A stretch of 64,000 bases of DNA from Cylindrodendrum hubeiense (Eukaryota > Ascomycota > Sordariomycetes > Hypocreales > Nectriaceae), in the NCBI GenBank assembly GCA_014621425.1, contig JAANBB010000041.1, positions 62,001-126,000 of the forward strand. The letters are read 5' to 3'. The translations under genes and the position numbers were made by a program. Within the stretch, counting starts at the first letter, position 1. The number at the start of each line of letters is the position of its first letter. The notes beneath the pieces were generated by a model that did no database searches, had not been told where the DNA came from, and saw only the letters and a program-made list of their open reading frames with translations. Of the stretch, positions 22,427 to 34,242 are shown piece after piece.

Positions 22427-23123
22427 TCAAAAGTTCTCGACGTCCTTGGGGGGAGGGGCGGCGCCCTTGGTGCGCTTCCACAGGCACCCGGAGGTGACGG
22501 CGGAGAAGGCGAAGAGCACGCACAGGGCGATGCTCAGGCCCCAGATGGCCTTGATCTGGTAGCACGAGGCCTGGTCGGCATCAACCCACTGGAAGGTGTT
22601 GCTGCGCGAGTTGTAGACGTTGTGGAACAGCGAGTTGATGAAGTTGGCCGTGTTGCCGTTCTTGGGGAACGAAGGGCACGACAGGTAGCTGACGGGCTTG
22701 CCGACGGTGCAGGCGACGACAATGCAAGCGATGAGGATCAGAGCATCAGCGCCGGTGGCGATGAGGAGAGGGAGCATGTAATCCCAGTAGAGGATGTAGC
22801 TGATGGCAATGTAGAGAGTGGCGATGCAGGACTAGACGATGGTGTTAGTGAAAAGGGTCTAATATTGAAGATGCAACCCGCAATTTTTTTAGAAGGAATA
22901 AAGACCATCTATCTAAAAGAAATTGCGAATAAAGATAAAGAGAAATCAAACTCACCACAACCAGTGTGCCGATGAGGGCCGAAGGAGCGGCATAGTCGGC
23001 CATGACCATCTCAGAGATGAAGTTGGCAGTCAAGCCAATGATGGTGACGAGGGCGATGAACTGCATGGCTCGCATGGCAGTCCAGGTCATGCCGAGGGCA
23101 CCGAGAGCGGGAGCTGAACCCAT
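22427..23123 (-). CDS. MARVEL-domain four-helix membrane protein
   Basis: Exons 23123-22956 and 22831-22427 give 190 aa. Four hydrophobic helices are visible: AMQFIALVTIIGLTANFI, ALIGTLVV running into IATLYIAISYIL, LPLLIATGADALILIACIVV and AIWGLSIALCVLFAFSAVT. The long loop between helices 3 and 4 carries two cysteines and SRSNTFQWVDAD. This is the MARVEL topology shared by fungal Nce102-like proteins, which shape plasma-membrane or endosomal microdomains. I start at MGSAPALG; an ATG-less extension upstream is not needed. The intron uses a GTGAGT donor and CGTCTAG acceptor, phase 0. The stop is a TGA followed by an open frame, treated separately. Confidence 0.88.
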
Positions 23124-24909
23124 CTTGAGAGACTCGGGAGTGACGATAGAAAGTTGAGGGCGCGACGAGCTGGCGGTGCGCAACGGGAGGCGGTTGGAGT
23201 AGAAAGGGACGGAAGGGGCCGGGGAGGAAATTTTGTCAATGGATAGGCCCGCCTAAGGAAGAGGCGAGAAGGAACTTGTTGGTTTTCGTGACGAGTAAAA
23301 TAAAGACGAAGAGAGTCGTTTCGATGGTTGATGCCGTGAAGCTGGAAATGTTGAAAGTTGCGAAAGAGATGCGACCAAACCCAGAGATAGAGAGAAGGGT
23401 ACAAAGGAAACAAGGAAATAAAGGAAAAAAGAAAGAGATAGGAAAGGATGAGATGGATTGTAGTGTTGTTGAGCTTGCTGAAGAAGAAGAGAAGAGAGAA
23501 CTGAAGACCGACTGGCCGTCTGTCTTTATACAGGATCCATCATCTCCAAGCCATACCGTGAAAGCGACCTCGAACCACAGGTAAGCAACAACCACACAAC
23601 ACGGCCAGACTCAACGCGGCCTAGATGTTTCCAAATTCAGCAGCCGCCCGCGGCGACCATGAATCCATGAAAGACTCCACCCGCACAGGCGACCAGCCGC
23701 GCCGTGTTTCACCTCGAAGCCAGCCCGGCAGCCGTCGCGCGCCCTCATCCGTCCGACAGCACGAACTTGACACAGACGGCCCTGCAAGCCGCTCCATGCC
23801 GGGCAAGACAAGGCGCCAGGCGCGTGGAGACGCAGGCGGCCAATGGGGCCGTCAGCCGTCCTGGGTCTATTTCCTGTTGCCGCACGGCGGATCCCGGCTG
23901 CGTGCTGCGATTGGCGCGGCGGCGGACGACAGGGATGGTCCCAATGTACAACTGTGGACCGGGGGCAGATGGAGACGGCGGGTTTTGATAGCCGCGCAGA
24001 TGGAGACGGTGGATGGAGGCTCTCGCATTGGATTCTCGGAACAGCCATCCTGGGGATCGGGCGATGCGCAGGCCGTCGATTGGACCACAGGCCTTCGTGA
24101 CGGCGGACGGCGGCCGGGGGTGCTGGTGGTTCGGTTGAAGCCTGCGGCCGGGCTGGCTGCGTGGAGGAGCCGGCCGCAGATTGGGCGAGATTGGAGGCGA
24201 GAGCGTGCCTGTGTTTGCTGGGGACGAGCCCTGTCGCGTAGTGGATGGTTCTTTGTTTAGATGTTGGTTGCTTGCGCGTTGGTCGTGCAACTGCCGCTGC
24301 TTGGGAGGCGAGGAGGATGAACGCAGCCAACCCGGCGCCCTGGATCCCGGACCGTCTGCGTATGGGCCTCTGCGTATGGGCCTCTACAGCCTGGCATGTG
24401 AGCTTTGGCCTCTGCGTCCCAGCATCTTGAATCTGGGAGCAAGGTTCTTGGCACGCACGCATGGGCCGTGGCTTGTCTGGCCGTGGCCTGCATCTTGCTG
24501 AGGGGGCCATCTGCGAACTTGGATGGCCAGCTATGTTTAGAGGACTGAAGACCTTAACCTGGCCGAGCCCTTGAAGCGCAATGCGGTTGGTCGCTGCCGC
24601 CAGACCAAACGAGGTTGGGATGGCGTAACACAGTTCACCAGCATCAGGACACCAACACCAACACCAAGGCCATACCCGAGACCATGACTGGCATGACATG
24701 TCAGTTCATTTTTTGCGCCAGACGCCTATCTAGGATCCTATCATCAAAATAACATGCTTGACCTATTGCTTTGTTGTCCATACATTCTTAGGGCTGCCGG
24801 GGACCCTCTGGGACATGTTCCTCGCGGCTACGTTGAATCAGGCCCGTCCCAGTCTCAGGTCCAGGCGGTGGCCTGTCATATTGGACATACACACACACAC
24901 ACACATTGC
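23124..24909. other. Intergenic, 1.8 kb, GC-rich
   Basis: The part next to 23123 is the MARVEL promoter. 23.6-24.6 kb is GC-rich and open in several frames on both strands, which fits composition rather than coding: no frame shows a domain, and none is supported by splice logic. Confidence 0.45.
24889..24905. repeat. (AC)n microsatellite
   Basis: A pure AC dinucleotide run of about 17 bases ends 5 bases before the stop codon of the epsin gene on the opposite strand. Confidence 0.85.
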
Positions 24910-26708
24910 TTAACCAAGAAGATCGTCCATCGCAGATCCGCCTGTCTTGGGAGGTTGCTGCGAAGACCCACCAGCGGGGGCTCCCCAGATGCCGGCAGTG
25001 CTCTTCTCCTTGGCGAGCTGGCCCATCGTGGGACCGGCACCAGGCGTGCTGGGCTTCTTCATGCCCGCACTGGCCTTGCCCCACAAGGCTCCAAAGGCAT
25101 CACCGCCAGCAGCAGGTGCAGGCTTAGCTGCAGAGCTGGTGACGGGCTTCATGTTGGCCATGGTAGTCGGCGTGTTGGAGGCCGCACCCGATATGCCCGG
25201 CAGGCCAGACACCTGGTGAGCAGTGACGGGCTGCGCCTGGACGGTGCCAAAGTAGTTGGGTCCAGCGGCCTGGAAAGCAGCTGGCTTGACAGGTTGAGCG
25301 GCCGGTGCAGCAGCAGGAACGCTGAAGGCAGAGTAGTTGATACCAGGAGTGCCCGACGCGCTGGGAGCAGGTGAGATGGACGACATGCTCACCATCTGGC
25401 TGATATCGGCCTGCTGGGGGCCGGACCGGGGCTGAGGAGCAGCAAACTGGGCGGTCGAAGAAGCCGACGATGTCACGGCAGGCACGCCAAAGGCACTGGA
25501 GGATGCCGGCTGAGTCGCGGGAGTCGCCTCCACGAAGTCATCAAACTCATCGTCGTCGTCAGCAGCAGCGGGGGCAGAGGTGCTGCTCGGGGCCAGGGGA
25601 GCAAAGCCGGACGAGGCAGCGGGTGCCGCCGAAGAGGATGACGGTAAGGGGTCGTCGAAAGAAAACAGATCAACCTCGGGCGCCTTCTTCTTGGGAGGCT
25701 CCGTGGTCGTCTTCTTAACACCGGCACGCTCAGGTCGCTTTGCGGCCTTGGCCGCGCTCGGCGCGGGCCTCTCACCCTCATCGAACTCGTCGTACTCCTC
25801 GAATCGGTCGGCTCGGCTGCTGGAATCCTGCCATTCGTTTGTCTGGCCTCCGAAGCCGCCGCCATCGCCGTAGACGCCTCCCGAGAAACCACCATAGGCC
25901 CCGGGAGGACCACCGCCCCCATCGGCGCTCTCGCTGCCGAAGCCTCCATATCGGCTTGAGCTGCTGCCGCCGCCACCGAAAGTACCACTACCACCGAAAG
26001 TGCCACCACCACCCTCCACACCCGTGTACTTGCTCTTGCTGGCTCGTGCCTTCTTTCGCTCGGATCGGATGCGCTCGACATCGCCGAGAAGCTCAGCCAG
26101 CTCCTTGGCTCGGTTTCGTACGTTGATGCCTTGGTCCTTGCCATTCGCGTCGATGAAGTGGAACTGGCGGAGCATCTTGAGGAGGGAGATGTGGCCCCGG
26201 GCATCGTCAATGACACGCTCAGAGCCATGCTTGATGAGGAACTCGAGCAGTTGGAGGGCCTTGTAGATCTGGCGCCACTCCTCGGCGGCCTTTTCTGTGA
26301 AACGGCGGTAGATCATGGGCATGATCTCATTGAGGGTTTGGCTGGTCGTCGGTCAGCAGATGGGTGGGAACATGTGCGAGGGCGTCGGGTTGGGTGGCGT
26401 ACTAGTTGAAGGTGCCGTTCGCAATCTCTTGCATTATAGTTGAGGATGCTCCCCAAGGCTCGTTGTTCGTGGCCTCTCGCACCTGTAGACCGTCAGTCGC
26501 TGGCTCTGGCCTGGTTGCCATCTCCAACAGATAAACGAACCTTGGACTCCATCTCTGTAAAGTTCATGACCGCTGCGCATTCGTGTCAGTCATGAGGCGC
26601 AACAGACGAGAGCGCTCAGGGGGTACCATTCTGGGCCTTCCGGAACCCGGCCTTGATGTCATACAAGGACAGGTTCGAGACGGTGGACTTCAAGTCGTTC
26701 AAATCCAT
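24910..26708 (-). CDS. ent3: Epsin-like ENTH-domain protein (Ent3 type)
   Basis: A clathrin adaptor at the trans-Golgi/endosome. Four exons: 26708-26627, 26572-26541, 26482-26403 and 26341-24910, 541 aa. The ENTH domain fills residues 1 to about 155: MDLNDLKSTVSNLSLYDI, VMNFTEMESKVREATNNEPW, YQTLNEIMPMIYRRF and IKHGSERVIDDARGHI. It is followed by a Gly-rich linker (TFGGSGTFGGGG) and a disordered half rich in Pro, Ser and Ala. Acidic-phenylalanine patches (EEYDEFDEGE, DDEFDDFVEA) resemble the motifs by which Ent3-type epsins bind gamma-adaptin/GGA ear domains, which is why I prefer Ent3 to Ent1/2; no ubiquitin-interacting motif is seen. It ends SAMDDLLG. Splice phases all agree. Confidence 0.92.
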
Positions 26709-28386
26709 GGTTGCGGGGGATCCAGTAGGCTAGACACCGTGAAGATGATGGGCGAACGGGGAGACAGGAGCGCGCGGCAAGGCTTGTTGTTGTGCTGCCA
26801 GCTTGGTGATAATTCCAATGAGATAATGTCAAGTTGCCCCTTGCGCCAAGGTCATCCCGGACACCTGGACTTTCCGGCCCCAACTCGGCGAGCCCAATGC
26901 CAACGTGGATCGGAGCAAATATCACGTGATTCCCCACTGGAACTTGACCAGGAGCTACATTGTACATGGCCAGACACCTGCCGCGCCCAACACTGGGGTT
27001 CCGGACAAAGAAGCGGCCTGAGGGGGGAGAGACACTTCCTGTGGCAGATTGATGGCTTCATTGGCATTTTCTGGAGGGGCTTATGGGCATGCATCCGGCG
27101 CACCGTATATGCCTTTCCTCTCCTACGGTAGTTAAGGTGGGAGGGACGTTAGCTTGCCAGCCAAGTGTCGGCGGACATAGTTGGGTCCCTCACCGCACTC
27201 GTCTGTACCTGAGACTTCAGGCCCGAAAACAGCAGCTCTTCCCGGCGACGTATAATGGCCAGCTCAGCTGGCCCAAAACTTTTCCCCCTTCCTTTGAAGA
27301 CCAGTCCAAAAGTTCATCGACGACACGTGCATCTGGGCCCTATTCCCTGTGTATAACTCGGCTACCTAATCCCCTTCTCCCTCTGTATTTTATCTTTAGG
27401 CGTGTTATTCACGACAAGGTACGTCTGGTTTGGATCCCACCGCATCATCACTTTGCCCGTCGCACGATCGATCCTGGGGGTGGCTCAGCTCATGGGGGGC
27501 GAGAAGACGCAAGCAGACCGATTCTCAAAGGCAAAGAATGCAATGGCAAGCGACGGGCTCCAGTTCCCAACAGTGTCGTCCATGACCAATTGGCTTCTAT
27601 CGAAAAGTCGCTCACCCCAAACCCGGGCATTGCCGGCATTGGCCCAGTCCACGCCCATCCATCCATCCATCCATCCTACTCTCCAGCCATGACCTTGGTC
27701 CTTGGTACAGCAAGCTGAGCCGGGTTTGCGGAGTTGCCAACCAGCAGCAGGCTTCCGCCACCGCGAGTCCATGACCACCACGGGGCCATGTACTGGATGA
27801 GAAGTGGAGGGGGCGATGTGATGATGAGAATCCACTGCGCAGCCCGGGTCCCAGATCCGTCCAATGGGCATGGAACCTGAGGCAAAGCCTGCAGCAACTC
27901 TGCGGCATCGGGCCACTCGACGCCGTGGGAGAAGTCGACTCGTGTCCCCCTGGTGGGCGTGGGCTTGGCCGGGCAACCACTACCTCAACCGCGACTCAAT
28001 GAGCCCCCCATTGAAGCTGCGGATGAGGGAGCATTGACGTGCAGAGGGGACTGGTGTCTGCTTACCGATGTCCTGCTTCTGCCATCGGCACCGGCGGCTA
28101 ATAGGGGCTGCGGCGATTGAGCAGCACTGCTTTGCATCTTCCGCTAGCAGTGGTAGCACTCGGCAGAAGCTTCCAAGCTCTCGCGTCGACCCCACTATGG
28201 CCACGGTGACCTCATGCGAAGAGCAGCGGAGTGGCAGAGCTCCCACGCCCCAAAGTCCCGCCAACCGCCCCCGGCTCACTTCACGTGACTCGCTTTCCGA
28301 CACACTGCCCCGCCCCAACTCCTGTTTACCCTGCCCTGATTGGCCCAACGCCTGAGCGCTAACGATTTGCCCCTCTAGCTCTCAAA
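26709..28386. other. Divergent intergenic region (epsin / cyclophilin)
   Basis: 1.7 kb holding two promoters. The section 28.35-28.39 kb directly before the cyclophilin start is C/T-rich. ORFs here lack domains. A tetranucleotide microsatellite lies at 27655-27676. Confidence 0.5.
27655..27676. repeat. (ATCC)n microsatellite
   Basis: About five perfect copies of the catc/atcc tetranucleotide. Confidence 0.85.
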
Positions 28387-29490
28387 ATGAGACCAACCCT
28401 TCTTCGACCCCTCCTACCCCGCCATACCTCTTCCTGCTTCTCTGCCCCGAGATCTTTCTCTCTTCCTCAACTTGCAAACTCCTCCAACATTCTCAAAGCC
28501 ACCCGATTCTTCTCAGCATCCGCAATCATGGCTAACTCTAGAGTGTAAGTATCCCGACCCAGTCCCTGGCCCTCGTCAAGTCAATGCAATGCTCCTCGAC
28601 ACTTGACGCTGACACGCTCGATAGCTACTTCGACGTGACCTGGGAGGGTCCCGTTATGCAGAACGGCAAGCCTACTTCCGTCGTCAAGAGTAAGTCTTCA
28701 ATCACCCGGAATTCATCAGATTCCATCGAGGCATAGCTCCCGACGGCTTCCATGGCTGTTTCCGCCTTTCACAACGTTCCACCACTCGACCCCCAACCCA
28801 TGTTTTCGCGGCATTTGTCATGTTGACATGGCGACCCCTCACCGGCTTTCTCACCTCAATTCCACTCTTTGTTGTCTAATCCGTGCTGACATGGTTTCTC
28901 CTCCCGCACAGGCCAGTCCGGTCGCATCAACTTCAACCTCTTCAACGATGTTGTCCCCAAGACCGCTGAGAACTTCCGCGCTCTCTGCACCGGCGAGAAG
29001 GGCTTCGGTTACGCCGGCTCTGCTTTCCACCGAATCATCCCCGAGTTCATGCTCCAGGGTGGTGACTTCACCCGTGGCAACGTACGACGCCCAACATCCC
29101 TTCCGCAATTCTGAACAATAGCTCACATTTCTCAAGGGCACTGGTGGCAAGTCCATCTACGGCGAGAAGTTCGCCGACGAGAACTTCAAGTTGAAGCACG
29201 ACAAGCCTGGTCTGCTGTCCATGGCCAACGCTGGCCCCAACACGTAAGCTCCTCTGCAGGACAAACCAACATTGCATCGTGTCGCTAATTGATTACCATA
29301 CAGCAACGGATCTCAGTTCTTCGTTACCACCGTTGTCACCTCGTGGCTTAACGGCCGCCACGTCGTCTTCGGCGAGGTCGCTGACCAGGAGTCCCTTGAC
29401 ATTGTTAAGGCTCTTGAGGCTACCGGCTCCAGCAGCGGCACCGTTTCGTACAAGCAGAAGCCCACCATCAACGCCTCTGGCGAGCTGTAA
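28387..29490 (+). CDS. Cyclophilin A-type peptidyl-prolyl isomerase with two in-frame starts
   Basis: The enzyme catalyses cis-trans isomerisation of X-Pro bonds and is the expected cyclosporin A target. Exons 28387-28544, 28625-28689, 28912-29081, 29137-29243 and 29304-29490 give 228 aa. From the first ATG the N-terminus is a textbook mitochondrial presequence (Arg/Ser/Leu-rich, no acids: [18 protein letters not shown]). A second in-frame ATG at 28528 ([14 protein letters not shown]) gives the cytosolic size, about 181 aa. Neurospora cyclophilin is known to make both forms from one gene. Catalytic and cyclosporin-binding motifs are intact: [36 protein letters not shown] and [12 protein letters not shown]. 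Intron 3 uses an AAG acceptor. Confidence 0.95.
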
Positions 29491-30020
29491 GCGCTTTCTG
29501 TACCTACTGAGCAAATGTGATTTGGGATTTTGGAGGCAAATGGCATAAAAACCTCGGCGAAGACTAGCAATTGTGGCTAGTGATTCACAAGCCGGCCATT
29601 CGAGCTAGCTACTGGAAATGTCAACGATTCAAACCCCACGTATGAAGTCCTGTCTGCCTGTGATGATACTATGTGGTTGCCTTTGATATACTTTCCATCC
29701 GTGATACTGTTCGTACGTTATGACGCTTCCAGCACGTTTGAAGAAAGGAAGAAACAATTGATCCCGTGATGGGTGGTGGATATCCATTTATACCTAACTA
29801 GGTATCTCGTTGAGTGACCCCGTGGGGCCGTATGTTGATTTTTTCTTTCTATGCCTGCGCCGCTGCTATGCCCTCGGGAAAAGACAAACCCAAATCCAAA
29901 ACTCCGTTCCCCACCAGATATAGCTAACAACCCTCGTTCACTTTGGTTGGCTTTCAACGCCGGATGATCCAAGCCCCGCTGTTTGGTTCGCAATGGGCAA
30001 CAAGACTAACGCTCATGGGG
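29491..30020. other. Convergent 3' flanks (cyclophilin / RPC6)
   Basis: 530 bp, AT-richer than the flanking exons, no ORF of interest. Confidence 0.5.
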
Positions 30021-31159
30021 TCATTCAACCCCCAACCACGTCTTGAAGTACTCACAGTTGCTGGGACCCACAGGCCCTCCCTCCTCGCAGAGGTCAAAGA
30101 CTGGGCAACGACCACAAGGTGCCTCTGTGAAGGGGCTCATGTATGACTCGGGCCCTCCTTCGCGTCCCGTGGGATCTTCGCGGCCAGCCCAGCTTTCGAG
30201 GGACTGCTTGGCGATTCGGGCGACACGGTAGCCGACCTTGCCGGCGACCTTGACGGGCTCGATCAAGTTGTCCCAGACCAGCACGTCAATGAGCTTCTTG
30301 ACATCGACTTCAGACAAGATAGTGTTGTGGGTAATTCCGCTGGTGGATAGGAGACGGGCGATGTCGCGGACGGTGGGGTAGCCCGTGTAACCTGCGGGAA
30401 GCGGCAGGAGGGCGTCCTTCTTCGGAGTCGCAACTACGGAGGTCTTGACGGCCTTGGAGGGAGGCTCATCTAGTTGGCTGGCATCTCGCTTCTTACCCTT
30501 GTCTACCGTGCCTTTTTCTACCGTGCCCTTGTCCAACGTGCCCTTGACGATGCCCTTCTTGGGCACCTGGGACCGCACAGCGCCGCCTCCGTGGGTGCTG
30601 TGGTAGCTGCTCTGGCGCTTGATGAAATCGAAGACGACACGCTGCAAATCCTCAATGAAAGCCTCGTCGAGGTTCTGGTCCGTATACCAGGGCCCTCCGG
30701 TGGCGCGGTCGCTGGGGCGGATGGAGGCTTTGATGTACATCTTCTTGTTGGGGTGCTCGACATTCTTGAAGGGTGCGATGAGGCCCTTGGTCTGAAGCTG
30801 CTTGAGTGCGTTCTTGAGGACCGAATCGTGCATATTGAGGCGCCTCTGGAGGGTCTGGGACCAGATACCGTCGCCGCCGGAGTCGTCGATCAGGGAGTAG
30901 ACCATGATCTGTTCGTCGGTCGAGCACTGCTTATACCTGGGGAAGGAGGCTGTCAGTAAGGCATCTTGAGGGAGCGAGTCGTCGCAACATACTTGTGAGC
31001 CTCCTGGGCATCGCGCCATTTCCAGAGGACCTGGCCCGAGGCCTCACGCATGGTGATGAAGAGCTTGTCATCGCTGAGGGACTGGACGACGCGGGCGAGC
31101 AGCATCAGGTCCCGGTTGGGGATGACATCGAGACGTAGCAGGTCGTCCTGGGAGAACAT
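30021..31159 (-). CDS. RNA polymerase III subunit RPC6 (Rpc34/RPC39); true N-terminus probably further upstream
   Basis: A Pol III-specific subunit of the Rpc82-Rpc34-Rpc31 subcomplex, which contacts TFIIIB and opens promoters of tRNA and 5S genes. The conservative model from the first in-frame ATG is exon 1 31159-30993 and exon 2 30936-30021, 360 aa. Winged-helix blocks are visible: YKQCSTDEQIMVYSLID, GIWSQTLQRRLNMHDSVLKN, LKQLQTKGLIAPFK, followed by the conserved GGPWYTDQNLDEAF. The C-terminal Fe-S cysteines are present (APCGRCPVFDLCEEGGP and SNCEYFKTWL). In-frame coding-like sequence (AKLSVWKEALYDRCRESGVD) runs upstream of the ATG, so the protein likely starts near 31222 (see findings). 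Confidence 0.9.
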
Positions 31160-31222
31160 GTCGACGCCGGACTCGCGGCAGCGGTCGTAGAGAGCCTCTT
31201 TCCAGACGGACAGCTTGGCCGT

Positions 31223-32123
31223 GGCGGCATCGCCCTCCGCTGGGGGGCCGGGGTCGGCATGGCGGTCGGCGGTGATGCGATGGAGATCGCTGATGGGCGG
31301 GCGGGATGGAGGGGTGAGTCAGGCGGGCAGGACGCAGCCGCAGCGGGAGGAGGGATTGCACGTCACGGGCTAGCGATGGCCGCTGGAGGAGAGCAGAATA
31401 GATAGGGAAGTTGGTGCTACATTGACGGGAGAGATTGGGGTCGTGGGAGGCGGCTGGGCGTGGCGAGGCACCGGTGATTGAGAGATGATGGTGGGATATC
31501 GCAGTTGGGAATAATTATTTTTCGATCCCCGCAGGCCGAACTAAAGATTCGAGCTTCCACTTTCTTAGCCCGGGAAGGAGCAGCAGCCTTGCAGGGGAGC
31601 CGATTGGCCCGGGTGAATCTCGGCCGTCTTTCGTGCAGGGCCTTGATGGTGCAGCGAGACAAAACGTGGGGTTGGGGACGACCACCAGTACGTACCGCCG
31701 TAATCAATCGCTGTGATATCACTGGTGTCGGGAAGTGGAGGGCACATCATGGAGGGCACATCATGGGTTGGGGGAAGTGAGTCCATGAGCAAACACACCT
31801 CTGCTTCAAGCAACGTGGCCATTCGTCAATATTGGTCTGAATAGAAGACGACAAACACAGCAGTCTAAAAGTGAATGCAATTATATTCCATACGCTATGA
31901 TCGAAGTCTCAAAACAAAAATCCTCAAGCAGGGCGCGAAGAATCCCTTGTGCGGACGAAGCCGAGCCGCACACCCCTTTCTGGATTCTTCTTCCCCTTCG
32001 CTTGCCCGTAATCCTACGCCTGGAACGCCTCAGGCCACACCTTACCAACGCTATAGATACAGAATGCTCACAACCGTCAGCATGTCGAACGGAGTCAGAG
32101 ACTCAAAACCCTTGGCAGCTATC
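31223..32123. other. Intergenic between RPC6 5' end and HDAC 3' end
   Basis: It should include the RPC6 promoter and 5' leader. A 14-base unit agggcacatcatgg occurs twice in tandem at about 31739-31766. No gene. Confidence 0.5.
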
Positions 32124-34242
32124 CTAGTGCTCCGGGCTTTTGCTCTTCTCCTTGGTCTCCTCCGGCTTGTCCTTTTCAGAGTCGACATCCATGGCATCAG
32201 CGGGTTGCTCATCCTTGGGCTTCTCTTCCGAGGCCTCAGTGGGCTTCTCCAAAGTCTCCTCGGTGGGCTTGGACTCTGGTGTAGGCTCCTTGGCAGCCGC
32301 CTCGGGTGTGGGATCCTTGGCAGCGGGCTCGTCTTCCGTTGGCTTCTCGGCGGGCGTCGCCTCAGGGGCTGCCTCAGGCTCGAGTTCTTCCTTCTTGATC
32401 GTCGTGGTATCCTCTGCAGGGGCCGAGTCTTCCATGCCAACATCACCATCACCATCCACGTTGCCCGTCTCGGGTTCTTTGAGAGTCTCTTCTGGCTTTT
32501 CAGACTCCTTCTCGGACTGTTCCTTCTCGTGTTGCTCCTGAGCCGAGATATCCTCGATGGTGTCATCGTTGATATCATGCGTCTCCTCGACAGCTGGCTC
32601 CTCGGCCGTGGTGCCGTTGGTACCGGGGACCGGAGAGGCGTCGCCACTGTCAACCTCCATGTCTCCCTTTCCGAAATCCGCGAAAGCCCGCTTGTTATCG
32701 CTGATTCGTGTTGCGCCATGGGCGCGAGCCATCTCATCATCATCACTGGCCTCGAATTCGGCGTCATTCTCAATCCGTTTGTCCCATCGGTGCTCGGTCA
32801 TGCGAACATCCTTATTCTCATCTTCGTCGAGGTCATCAAGCTCGGCCTCTTCCTCGTCGGTCATTCCTCCAAATGGCTTTCGGGGGACATCCTGCATCTG
32901 GACGGAGGGTACTGGCCCGGTTTGTCGAAGGTTGTCGATGACGGCGGCCGTAATCTTCTCGAGGTACTCTCGGCTGTTGGAGTTTTCCATGTTTGAAGAA
33001 CGAACGTTTAATTCAAAGTCAGGGGCATAGTACTTGGGATAGTTAGTAGTATCCTTTAACTGGGAATGATATCGCATACCTCGTAATATTCGTTGTACGG
33101 GAGAGTGCGGTCCATCTCCTGTCCAACGAGTACACCAGTCTCGAACGCCCATGTGCGCGCAACATTTCGCATCGTGTAGCCACCACCTCCTAGAACAAGC
33201 GTGGGAAGGTTGAAACTCTTGACGAAGTTGACACAGTTGGCGTGGCCATCCATGCTGAGGTTGAAGCAGCCCAATCGATCACCCGACAGACTGTCTCCAC
33301 CACACTGCAAGACAACCGCCTCAGGCTGGTAGAACTTCATGACGTTTTCAATGACCGGTTCGAAGATTGACTTATATGTTTGGTCGGTGATGCCGTCGCG
33401 GAGCGGGAAGTTGACGGCATAGTTCTTTCCCTGGCCAATACCAGTATCTCGAAGCTCGCCGGTTCCGGGGAAATATTCGCCATACTTGTGGAAAGACACA
33501 GTCATGACTCGATCGGTCGTGTAAAAGGCTTCTTCGACACCGTCGCCGTGATGAACGTCGATATCAATGTAGAGAACTCGCTTCTTGAATCGGAGGAGCT
33601 CGAGGATTCCCAGAACGATATCTAAAAGTTATTAGAATGGCATGTAAGGACGCCTTGGAAACAATCACAAACCGTTGACGTAGCAGAAGCCACTTGCTTC
33701 ACACTTCTTGGCGTGGTGAAGGCCTCCGGCCCAGTTGATTGCAATGTCGCATTTCTGCCTGTTCAAACGCGCCGCGCCTTCCATGCTGCCACCAGCGCTG
33801 ATGCCGCAAAACTCAAAGAGACCATCGAAAACAGGGCAATCATCACCGACGTTGTATTTGCCCTGCTCGCGCATGAAGCTGTCCATGTTGTCGGGAGTGA
33901 CCTTTTGGAGGAAGTCGATGTAGTCGTCCGTGTGGAATTGGGTCATTTCACCTCTAGTCGCTGGCTTCGCTCGCTGTTATTGTGTTAGCAAAGGCACTCC
34001 GGTGTCATGCTATCATAAGACATGGCTGAAAGCGACGCGAGGCGACTGACGTAGATCTCCATCTTCTGGTAGAGGTTGTACTGCATAATTAAACTATGCG
34101 CCAGGCGAATGCGATGAGGCTTCATGGGGTGGCCGGTGACATATGCGTAGTTACCGATGTCAGAGTCGTAAAAGTAGGCGACCTTCTTGGGCGATGCGCC
34201 GCCCAGGGCCGTCGAGCCGAGATTCACAGTGATGTCCCCCAT
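32124..34242 (-). CDS. rpd3: Class I histone deacetylase, RPD3/RpdA type
   Basis: A zinc-dependent nuclear deacetylase, the catalytic subunit of Sin3-type co-repressor complexes. Exons 34242-34051, 33973-33673, 33621-33080 and 33032-32124 give 647 aa. The catalytic domain (about residues 20-400) has the tandem histidines at 150-151 ([14 protein letters not shown]), zinc ligands in [15 protein letters not shown], and [14 protein letters not shown] and [14 protein letters not shown] near the active site. The last about 200 residues are an acidic, Glu/Pro/Thr-rich tail with repeated EPTPE/EKPTE-like units ending SKSPEH. Yeast Rpd3 lacks this length (433 aa), but filamentous fungal RpdA proteins have such an extension, and in Aspergillus part of it is essential. 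It is divergent from RPN11 across 591 bp. Confidence 0.96.

Noticed and set aside
23611..24699. 362-codon minus frame and several overlapping + frames
   Set aside because: GC-rich sequence open in many frames at once; repeated Trp/Cys/Pro-rich low-complexity translation and no recognisable domain or splice logic.
31875..32996. 373-codon + frame, very Leu/Gly-rich
   Set aside because: Antisense to the low-complexity acidic HDAC tail, which leaves opposite frames open by composition.
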